In this document: positions 1 to 5,266 of the stretch, in pieces
How positions within the stretch are numbered: the stretch's first letter is position 1
Layout: the number at the start of each line of letters is the position of its first letter
Origin: Synergistaceae bacterium
GTDB lineage: Bacteria > Synergistota > Synergistia > Synergistales > Aminobacteriaceae
Assembly (NCBI GenBank): GCA_017427625.1
Contig: JAFRSL010000113.1
Span: forward strand, 1-7,254
Direction: 5' to 3'
Length of the DNA: 7,254 nucleotides
Notes under the pieces: model-generated
Told to the model about the DNA's origin: nothing
The model's input: the letters and a program-made list of their open reading frames with translations, nothing else
Database searches by the model: none
Program-made: the position numbers and the translations under genes

Positions 1-2
1 AC

Positions 3-950
3 ATTCAGAAGTTACAGCCGACATACAGGCTCTTGATGGGCATACCAGGAAGAAGCAGCGCGCTACTCATTGCGAGACGCTACGGAATGCCGGAAAGTGT
101 CCTGAGACTCGCGCAGGGTGAACTCGATTCGCGTGAAGTTACGGCAGAGGACATAATGAGCGAGTTGAATGAACGCAAAGCAGCACTCGACACAGCAGAA
201 CGTGAGGTACACACGGCCATGAAGGAAGCTGAGGACTTGCGGAAAGCCTATCAGAACCGCGTAAAGGAAATCGACACTCAGCGCGACAAAATCATGCAGG
301 CCGCAGACCGTAAAGCAGAGAAGTTCATCGCACAAGCCGAAGAAACCTCAAAGGAAATCATACGGAGCATTGAGGAGTCAGCAAGAGACATTGCACGGAA
401 AGGCTACAACGTGAAACGAAGGGAACTCAAAACTTTACGCGGTGTTATCGACAAGCGGCACCAGAAGCGCACAGAGCGTGAGATTCAGAACAGCCCCAAA
501 CCTTTTGAGCCTGCACCGGGAGTTACGGCCATGATCGCGGGGAGTGGCATCGTCGGAATCATCAACGAGATTCGCAACGGACGCGCATACATGACAGCCG
601 GGCCGATGAGTGTTGACGTTCCATTGAGCCAGCTCATCGCCACCGACAAGAAAGCTCAGGTTGCAACCCCACCGCAGGACACTACGAAGCTCCCAAGACC
701 TGAGACAGTTCCGTCGTCAATAATGGTCCGTGGAATGCTGGTCGCTGAAGCAATGCCTTTAGTCGCAAGCTATCTCGATAAGGCTTACAGATCGAATCAT
801 TCCGTCGTTACCGTAATTCACGGGAGAGGCGAGGGAATTTTACGGCGGGAAGTCCACGCATTGTGCGCGAGGCTGAGTTACGTCAAAAGCTACAGGCTAG
901 GCGTTGAGGGCGAGGGAGGCTACGGGGTTACGATTGTTGAGTTCAAGTGA
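3..950 (+). CDS. mutS2: MutS2 / RqcU family protein, C-terminal part (5' end outside window)
   Basis: The reading frame is open from base 3, so the gene starts upstream; 315 C-terminal residues are seen. It opens with the end of the MutS-type ATPase domain (LMGIPGRSSALLIARRYGMP, residues 11-30 of the fragment), typical of MutS2. A long charged coiled coil follows (about 36-160), then a KOW-like beta segment (about 172-211), then a C-terminal Smr domain (about 238-315) with the HGRGEG motif (273-278) and the terminal GVTIVEFK strand. MutS2 proteins suppress homologous recombination and, in Bacillus subtilis, act on collided ribosomes. Walker A and B lie outside the window. In the first Smr motif (usually LDLRG) the fragment reads IMVRG (240-244), so the Asp is Met while the Arg is kept. 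The TTG at base 33 is an internal Leu codon, not a start. Family assignment is firm; nuclease activity is uncertain. Confidence 0.95.
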   Translation: MQKLQPTYRLLMGIPGRSSALLIARRYGMPESVLRLAQGELDSREVTAEDIMSELNERKAALDTAEREVHTAMKEAEDLRKAYQNRVKEIDTQRDKIMQAADRKAEKFIAQAEETSKEIIRSIEESARDIARKGYNVKRRELKTLRGVIDKRHQKRTEREIQNSPKPFEPAPGVTAMIAGSGIVGIINEIRNGRAYMTAGPMSVDVPLSQLIATDKKAQVATPPQDTTKLPRPETVPSSIMVRGMLVAEAMPLVASYLDKAYRSNHSVVTVIHGRGEGILRREVHALCARLSYVKSYRLGVEGEGGYGVTIVEFK

Positions 951-959
951 GGCATTACA

Positions 960-968
960 TGATACAAT
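960..968 (+). promoter_or_regulatory. Putative extended -10 promoter for fprA-speE
   Basis: TGATACAAT fits an extended -10 element (TGnTATAAT, one mismatch) just after the mutS2 stop. A TTGAGT at 937-942 could be a -35, but its 20-base spacing is too long to count for much. Transcription would begin near 975. That excludes the in-frame ATG at 967 as the start of fprA and fits the ribosome site at 991. This is pattern matching only. Confidence 0.45.
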
Positions 969-990
969 GGCAAACAATAATCACTCACAA

Positions 991-999
991 GAAGGAGGA
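991..999 (+). promoter_or_regulatory. Ribosome binding site deciding the fprA start
   Basis: GAAGGAGGA is a near-perfect Shine-Dalgarno sequence. It lies too close to the in-frame TTG at 1000 to serve it, and sits 12 bases before the ATG at 1012. The family alignment also begins there, so 1012 is the preferred start despite the slightly long spacing. Confidence 0.6.
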
Positions 1000-1011
1000 T
1001 TGAATCACAAA

Positions 1012-2205
1012 ATGTACAAACCAGTACAAGTGAATAAAGATACATGGTGGCTCGGAGTTAATGACCATGAGACGGACATGTTTGAGTCTCTCTGGCCGTT
1101 GCCGCAGGGAGTCGCCTATAACGCGTACGCAGTTCTCGGAACAACAGCAACAGCAGCGATCGACACAGTGAAAGGCCCGTACCTTGATGACTATGTGAAC
1201 AAGCTCACTCAGGCATTGGGACACAGGACGCTCAACTATCTCGTCGTCAACCACATGGAGCCTGATCACGCGGGACTAATCTCACAGCTAAAATCAATAT
1301 GGCCTTCGCTGAAATTCATCGGCAACGCAAAGACTCTCCCGATGCTCAAAGGCTATCACGGGATTACTGAGGACGTTATAACCGTTAAGGACGGAGACAC
1401 TCTTGACTTGGGCGGGCACGTTCTGAGATTCTTCACAGTTCCGATGCTTCATTGGCCGGAAAGCATGGTAACTTTCGACACTACAACGGGCGTTTTGTTC
1501 TCCAACGACTCATTCGGAGGATTCGGGGCGCATGAGGGCGGAATATTCGACGACGAGAAGAACCCCGAACGCTGGGAAGACGAGATGTTGAGGTACTACG
1601 CCTGCATAGTCGGGAAATACTCGAACATTGTGCAGGTCGCATTGAAGAAACTCGGCGCGCTCCCAATCACTAACATATTCCCCTCTCACGGTACACTCTT
1701 CCGCAAGGACATCAAGAAAGTCATCTCACTCTATGACAAATGGAGCAAGTACGAGGGCGAGAACGGTGCTGTCGTCGTCTACGGCTCAATGTACGGCAAC
1801 ACCCGCAAAATGGCCGAAGCTGTCTCAACAGGACTCGCAAAAGCAGGGATTAAGGACGTGAGAATCTATGACGTATCACGCACCGACCCTTCATATATTC
1901 TGAGGGACATCTGGAAGTTCAAGGGATTCGCGCTCATGGCCTGCACGTATAACACACAGTTATTCCCGCCTATGGAAGCACTCTGCTCGAAGCTCCTCAA
2001 CCGTATGCCTAAGAACAAGATTCTCGGAGTCGCGGGAAGCTACTCATGGAGCAAGGGAGCATTGACGGCACTCAAGGATTACGCGGAGAAGAGCAAGTTA
2101 CAGCTTGTAGGGCCGGAAGTCGAAGTTTACACCTCGCCGACCGCTGAGGACATGGAGAAACTCTGCGAGCTTGGCGCGAATTTGGGAGAAGCAATCCTGG
2201 CATGA
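1012..2205 (+). CDS. fprA: Flavodiiron protein (FprA/ROO-type oxygen or NO reductase)
   Basis: This 397-residue protein has the standard two-domain flavodiiron layout and length. The N-terminal metallo-beta-lactamase-like domain (about 1-245) carries the complete diiron ligand set: H81-x-E83-x-D85 (in HMEPDH), H147, D166 and H226. The C-terminal flavodoxin domain (about 252-397) has the FMN phosphate loop GSMYGNT (258-264). The family reduces O2 to water and/or NO to N2O in the cytoplasm, taking electrons from rubredoxin or a related donor, and protects anaerobes from oxygen or nitrosative stress. No rubredoxin domain is fused and no rubredoxin gene lies in the window, so this is the simple class A type. 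Upstream in-frame starts at 904 and 967 would overlap mutS2 or the promoter. The stop overlaps the speE start (ATGA, 2202-2205), so the two are probably cotranscribed and translationally coupled. Whether O2 or NO is preferred cannot be read from the sequence. Confidence 0.95.
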   Translation: MYKPVQVNKDTWWLGVNDHETDMFESLWPLPQGVAYNAYAVLGTTATAAIDTVKGPYLDDYVNKLTQALGHRTLNYLVVNHMEPDHAGLISQLKSIWPSLKFIGNAKTLPMLKGYHGITEDVITVKDGDTLDLGGHVLRFFTVPMLHWPESMVTFDTTTGVLFSNDSFGGFGAHEGGIFDDEKNPERWEDEMLRYYACIVGKYSNIVQVALKKLGALPITNIFPSHGTLFRKDIKKVISLYDKWSKYEGENGAVVVYGSMYGNTRKMAEAVSTGLAKAGIKDVRIYDVSRTDPSYILRDIWKFKGFALMACTYNTQLFPPMEALCSKLLNRMPKNKILGVAGSYSWSKGALTALKDYAEKSKLQLVGPEVEVYTSPTAEDMEKLCELGANLGEAILA

Positions 2206-3059
2206 GTGAGTACGTTACGAGGTCAAAGAGGAACAATGAGCTTTGGCTGACAGAATACAGCACCGACAATCTCAAGCTCTCAATGCGCGTAAAGAGCGTC
2301 CTTCATTCCGAGAAGACACCGTATCAAGAGCTTCTTATTGCTGACACATTCGAGTATGGTCGTACACTCATGCTTGACGGGGCATATCAGCTCACTGAAC
2401 GGGACGAGTTCACATACTCTGAGATGATGGCTCATGTACCTATTTGCGCTCACCCTGACCCCAAGAACGTCATGATCATCGGCGGAGGAGACGGGGCAAT
2501 AATGCGCGAGGTCCTGAAGCATGAATGCGTGAAGAAATGCACCCTCATCGACATTGACGAGAGAGTCATAGAGTCGTCGAAGAAGTATCTGCCATTTGCG
2601 GGGTGTTCGTTCGATGACGCGAGGGCTGACGTTAAGTGCATGGACGCAATGAAGTATATCCGTGAGACTGATGAACGCTACGACGTTGTTATCATTGACA
2701 GCACAGACCCTGTTGACTTTGCTGCGGGGCTGTTCCAGTCGGGATTTTACGCGGACTTGAAGCGTGTAATGACGGACTCGGCAATGCTCTCGGAACTTAC
2801 GGAGTCTCCATTCACTGACACCGACATAATGATTCAGGCGATACGTGAGATGAGGAAGGTATTTACTCCCCCCTGCGTGCGAATGTACTGGGGTGTTGTG
2901 CCAACGTATCCTTCGGGAATGTGGACATACGGACTCGCTTCAATGCGTGAAAGTTCGTTCGAGCCTTTGAGGACTGTGAAGCCGACAAGATATTACACGT
3001 CTGAGATTCACCGGGCAAGTTTCGTTTTGCCTCCGTTTCTTGAGGAGTTAATACGGTAA
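2202..3059 (+). CDS. speE: Polyamine aminopropyltransferase (spermidine synthase family)
   Basis: The 285-residue protein aligns over its length with bacterial SpeE, which moves an aminopropyl group from decarboxylated S-adenosylmethionine to putrescine (or a related amine). Visible features are the N-terminal beta region with ELWLTEYST (13-21), Y41-Q42, the nucleotide loop GGGDGAIMRE (94-103), the acidic strand LIDIDERVIE (115-124), the catalytic-site DSTDP (166-170) and PTYPSGMW (234-241). Several usually conserved positions differ. YHE is Y72-S73-E74, the GP after DSTDPV is D172-F173, and the Gln of the (A)QT segment is L199. The amine substrate may therefore not be putrescine. No speD or other polyamine gene is in the window. 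The start is the ATG of the ATGA overlap with fprA; a GGGAGAA at 2184-2190 may help initiation. The 12 residues before the usual family start have no alternative in-frame start codon. Family is firm, substrate is not. Confidence 0.9.
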   Translation: MSEYVTRSKRNNELWLTEYSTDNLKLSMRVKSVLHSEKTPYQELLIADTFEYGRTLMLDGAYQLTERDEFTYSEMMAHVPICAHPDPKNVMIIGGGDGAIMREVLKHECVKKCTLIDIDERVIESSKKYLPFAGCSFDDARADVKCMDAMKYIRETDERYDVVIIDSTDPVDFAAGLFQSGFYADLKRVMTDSAMLSELTESPFTDTDIMIQAIREMRKVFTPPCVRMYWGVVPTYPSGMWTYGLASMRESSFEPLRTVKPTRYYTSEIHRASFVLPPFLEELIR

Positions 3060-3060
3060 C

Positions 3061-3100
3061 AAAAATCCCCCAGTCAAGTACATGGCCGGGGGAAATTTTT
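3061..3100. terminator. Bidirectional intrinsic terminator between convergent speE and the 3102-3578 gene
   Basis: A CCCCC run (3067-3071) pairs with GGGGG (3088-3092), extended by a T-A pair. The arms are flanked by AAAAA on the left (3061-3065) and TTTTT on the right (3096-3100). Read on either strand, a GC stem is followed by a T run. It sits 1 base after the speE stop and 1 base before the end of the opposing gene, as expected for a shared terminator. Confidence 0.85.
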
Positions 3101-3101
3101 C

Positions 3102-3578
3102 TCAGTCTAAGTCTAAAATCTCGTCGTCAATCATTATTTCTGCGTTCTTCTTATGCTCCCAATACTTCGCGGGCATGATCTCATCTGAAGTCCCTGCGGG
3201 GAAATTCGTATACTTGTAACGCCCCTCAGGAGTCTCTTTGCGCCATATACTGTATTCGCGCGGCTTAATTTCTTCTGACGGTGCCAATTCTCCGGCGAGT
3301 TCCTCATCTGTACCAGTCAATATCTTCACCACATACCCAAGAAGTTCAGGATTATGCTTTCCCCAATCCTCAGCCCCTTCACAGTAGACATCAGCCAGCC
3401 TCCTCATGCTCTCAAGAATATCGGCCATGCACTGTTCCTGAGTCTCAGCGTTGACACTAAGTGCAAGCTCATTCAGCCAGACAGTTATGCTCCCGTCATC
3501 CTCGCTTTCAGTATGATACGTGAAATTCAATCCGGACGCAGCACTCACTACAAAGTCAACAAACTCTTCCTCTGTCAT
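3102..3578 (-). CDS. Hypothetical acidic protein with antitoxin-like N-terminal domain
   Basis: I do not recognise this 158-residue protein with confidence. It has no signal peptide or membrane segment and is rich in Asp and Glu, ending in an acidic tail (IDDEILDLD). Residues about 16-90 (strand GSITVWLNELALSVNAET, then a helix ILESMRRLADVY and a segment ending GYVVKIL) resemble the small beta-alpha domain of HicB/PHD-like antitoxins, where a beta strand leads into a helix with an AE-type turn. Residues about 105-150 (YSIWRKETPEGRYKY, FPAGTSDEIMPAKYWEHKK) form a second, unrecognised segment rich in aromatic residues. The ATG overlaps the hisS stop (bases 3575-3578), with AGAGGG seven bases upstream, so it is translated from the hisS transcript. 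No toxin gene adjoins it. The antitoxin comparison is from memory of the family pattern and is tentative; the gene itself is well supported by its position, coupling and terminator. Confidence 0.75.
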   Translation of the reverse strand: MTEEEFVDFVVSAASGLNFTYHTESEDDGSITVWLNELALSVNAETQEQCMADILESMRRLADVYCEGAEDWGKHNPELLGYVVKILTGTDEELAGELAPSEEIKPREYSIWRKETPEGRYKYTNFPAGTSDEIMPAKYWEHKKNAEIMIDDEILDLD

Positions 3579-4831
3579 AAATTTCCCTCTAAATACTTTA
3601 CAGCCTCGCTCATCGGAATATTTACCTGAGATCCGTCAGAAAGATCCTTGACCGCAACAGTCTCATTCGCCCTCTCGTCAGCACCAATGATGCACGCGAA
3701 CTTACACGCCCCCGCCGATTTCATCTGAGACTTGAAGCCGCGTCCCGAAGTATCACATTCAGCGGAGATTCCCGACATTCTCAGCTTGTGAGTGAGAACC
3801 TGAACCGTTCCCCGCGAGTCATTATCGAGCGCAACGCAGTAAACCGAAATTTTCCCCTTCTCACCGAATGAGCAGCCCTGTTCCTCCATCACGAGCGCGA
3901 TCCTGTCAAGTCCGCAGGCAAATCCAACGCCCGGTATTTTTCCTCCGCCAATCGCCTGCGACAAGTTGTCGTAGCGTCCTCCTCCAGCGACGGCATTCTG
4001 CGCGCCCAAGTCCCCCGACAAAATCTCGTAGGCCGTCTTAGTGTAATAGTCCAGTCCTCGAACGAGTCTCTTGCTGAGTGTGTACGTGAAGCCCAAGCGT
4101 TCAAGCCCAGCCCTTACCTCCGCGAAATGTTCACGGCATTCGTCGCATAGTGAGTCGAAAATATCAGGCGCACCGTCCGCAGCATGGCCGCATGATTCGT
4201 TCTTGCAGTCGAGGATTCGGAGAGGATTTCGCCCGAGACGGTCTATGCAGGTTTCGCAGAGTTCGGATTTGTGGGCGGTGAAATATTCGACGAGCTTCTG
4301 GCGGTAAACCGGCCTGCACTTCTCACAGCCTACAGAATTTATGACGACTTCGAGATTCTTCAGTCCGAGTCTCCGGAAAATCTCAATACTAAGCGCGATA
4401 ACCTCAACATCAGCCATTGCCCCAGCGATTCCGAGACATTCCGCGTCAATTTGGTAGAACTGCCTGTAACGTCCCTTCTGCGGTCTCTCGTGTCTGAACA
4501 TTGGCCCCCAGTTCCAGAGCTTTGCACTAGCCCCCTGAGCGCAGAGATTATTCTCGATCGCTGCCCTCATTACTCCGGCTGTAGCTTCCGGCCGAAGGGT
4601 TATGCTGCGTCCGCCCCTGTCCTCGAACGTATACATCTCCTTCTCAACGATGTCAGTAGTCTCGCCAACTCCACGCGAGAACAGCTCCGTATGCTCGAAT
4701 ATTGGCAGGTGAATCTCGCTGAACCCGAAATCCCTCATCGTACTTGATGCTGTGTTGATTATGTATGACCACTTCCATGACTCTGCTGGAAGTATATCGC
4801 GTGTTCCTCTTGGCGCAATTATTGCCGGCAC
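3575..4831 (-). CDS. hisS: Histidine--tRNA ligase
   Basis: Encodes a 418-residue class II aminoacyl-tRNA synthetase that charges tRNA-His with histidine in the cytoplasm. It opens with APRGTRDILP (6-15), the usual HisRS beginning. Motif 1 lies around HLPIFEHTELFSRG (41-54), motif 2 is FRHERPQKGRYRQFYQ (112-127), the two histidine-specific motifs are RLVRGLDYY (255-263) and AVAGGGRYD (280-288), and motif 3 is GVGFACGLDRI (301-311). The C-terminal anticodon-binding domain spans about 328-418. The insertion domain (about 165-235) has eight Cys at 169, 172, 192, 195, 209, 214, 229 and 232, mostly in CxxC pairs as in many bacterial HisRS, and may bind metal. The frame is open up to an ATG at 4927, but that extension lacks family similarity and contains the promoter. 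The GTG at 4831 follows GGGAG (4842-4846) by ten bases and is chosen. It forms an operon with the 158-residue gene downstream. Confidence 0.97.
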   Translation of the reverse strand: MPAIIAPRGTRDILPAESWKWSYIINTASSTMRDFGFSEIHLPIFEHTELFSRGVGETTDIVEKEMYTFEDRGGRSITLRPEATAGVMRAAIENNLCAQGASAKLWNWGPMFRHERPQKGRYRQFYQIDAECLGIAGAMADVEVIALSIEIFRRLGLKNLEVVINSVGCEKCRPVYRQKLVEYFTAHKSELCETCIDRLGRNPLRILDCKNESCGHAADGAPDIFDSLCDECREHFAEVRAGLERLGFTYTLSKRLVRGLDYYTKTAYEILSGDLGAQNAVAGGGRYDNLSQAIGGGKIPGVGFACGLDRIALVMEEQGCSFGEKGKISVYCVALDNDSRGTVQVLTHKLRMSGISAECDTSGRGFKSQMKSAGACKFACIIGADERANETVAVKDLSDGSQVNIPMSEAVKYLEGNL

Positions 4832-4873
4832 TTTTGAATCACTCCCGCTGAAAAATTTTCCCTTATGTGATAA

Positions 4874-4879
4874 ATTATA
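4874..4879 (-). promoter_or_regulatory. Putative -10 element of the hisS promoter
   Basis: On the minus strand these bases read TATAAT, a perfect -10 consensus, about 43 bases before the GTG start of hisS. No good -35 is seen at 16-18 bases; the inverted repeat at 4883-4902 occupies that place. The resulting leader of roughly 35 bases is too short for a T-box or other riboswitch. Confidence 0.5.
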
Positions 4880-4882
4880 ATG

Positions 4883-4902
4883 CAATCGTGCGAGAGCGAT
4901 TG
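4883..4902. repeat. Inverted repeat in the divergent hisS / small-gene spacer
   Basis: CAATCG (4883-4888) and CGATTG (4897-4902) are perfect inverted 6-base arms around an 8-base centre. The repeat covers the -35 region expected for hisS. It also overlaps TTGACG (4900-4905), a possible -35 for the rightward gene, although no convincing -10 follows that. It could be an operator, but six-base arms are also plausible by chance. Confidence 0.35.
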
Positions 4903-4949
4903 ACGAAAAATAGCAAACTGGGAGCATTCTTAGAAAGGACTGGTGAAAT

Positions 4950-5195
4950 ATGAGTAACTATCTCGAATACAAAGGCTATTACACTGATGTAAAAATAGAC
5001 TTTGAGAGTAAACAGTTCTACGGTGAGTTAGAGGGGATCCGAGACTTTGTGAACTTCATGAGCGACATTAGCGAGGGAGTTGACGGTATAGTGCGAGAGT
5101 TTCACAGCGCGGTTGACGATTACCTAGAGAATTGCGCTGAACTTGGAGATGCCCCAAATGTGCCTGTGTCGTTGCCTATGGCTGAGTATGCGTGA
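4950..5195 (+). CDS. HicB-like antitoxin domain protein, short form without DNA-binding tail
   Basis: The 81-residue product matches the N-terminal half of HicB-family antitoxins. LEYKGYYTDVKIDFESKQFYGELEGIRDFV is the partly degenerate ribonuclease-H-like beta sheet, split here as residues 5-20 and 21-34, and EFHSAVDDYLENCAELG (50-66) is the characteristic helix followed by the usual short proline-containing linker. A normal HicB continues with a ribbon-helix-helix domain that binds its own promoter. Here the protein stops after SLPMAEYA, and the 70 bases beyond the stop encode no such remnant in any frame. HicB normally neutralises the HicA mRNA interferase, but no hicA is adjacent: hisS lies divergently on one side and pilB on the other. 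AAAGGA (4934-4939) is a fair ribosome site ten bases before the ATG. It may be a solitary antitoxin-like protein, a decayed system, or a domain put to another use. Confidence 0.75.
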   Translation: MSNYLEYKGYYTDVKIDFESKQFYGELEGIRDFVNFMSDISEGVDGIVREFHSAVDDYLENCAELGDAPNVPVSLPMAEYA

Positions 5196-5214
5196 AGCAC
5201 CTAACTAAATAGGT

Positions 5215-5223
5215 TGGTATAAT
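5215..5223 (+). promoter_or_regulatory. Putative extended -10 promoter for pilB-pilT
   Basis: TGGTATAAT is a perfect extended -10 (TGnTATAAT). No clear -35 lies 16-18 bases upstream, which extended -10 promoters tolerate. Transcription would start near 5230, giving a leader of about 36 bases before the pilB start. A weak 5-bp hairpin (ACCTA/TAGGT, 5199-5214) lies just upstream. Confidence 0.6.
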
Positions 5224-5252
5224 TTGAACGATAATTTATACAGTAAATGAAG

Positions 5253-5260
5253 AAGGAGGA
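5253..5260 (+). promoter_or_regulatory. Ribosome binding site supporting the TTG start of pilB
   Basis: AAGGAGGA ends six bases before the TTG at 5267. No in-frame ATG or GTG is nearby, and the MshEN motif begins only ten residues into the protein, so this site settles TTG as the start. Confidence 0.8.
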
Positions 5261-5266
5261 ATAGTT

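Noticed and set aside
904..1011. Longer fprA starting at 904 or at the ATG at 967
   Set aside because: 904 lies inside the mutS2 end. 967 overlaps the extended -10 and has a poor ribosome site, and the added residues do not match the flavodiiron family. The strong ribosome site at 991 and the family start point to 1012.
1481..1666. Minus-strand short open frames inside fprA, speE, pilB and pilT
   Set aside because: They are antisense shadows of strongly conserved coding regions, with no ribosome sites or recognisable products.
4271..4747. 158-residue open frame on the + strand
   Set aside because: It is antisense to the conserved core of hisS, with no ribosome site and no recognisable domain.
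4832..4873. T-box or other riboswitch in the hisS leader
   Set aside because: The leader after the predicted -10 is only about 35 bases and has no T-box sequence or antiterminator structure.
4832..4927. hisS extended to an ATG at 4927
   Set aside because: The 32 extra residues do not resemble any HisRS N-terminus and cover a perfect TATAAT and the inverted repeat. The GTG at 4831 with GGGAG upstream fits the family length.
5199..5218. Hairpin ACCTA/TAGGT as terminator of the HicB-like gene
   Set aside because: The stem is only five mostly weak base pairs and no T run follows; it merges into the pilB promoter.
5196..5266. Lost ribbon-helix-helix tail of the HicB-like gene hidden by a frameshift
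   Set aside because: I read the 70 bases in all frames and found no remnant of the tail; they hold a promoter and ribosome site.
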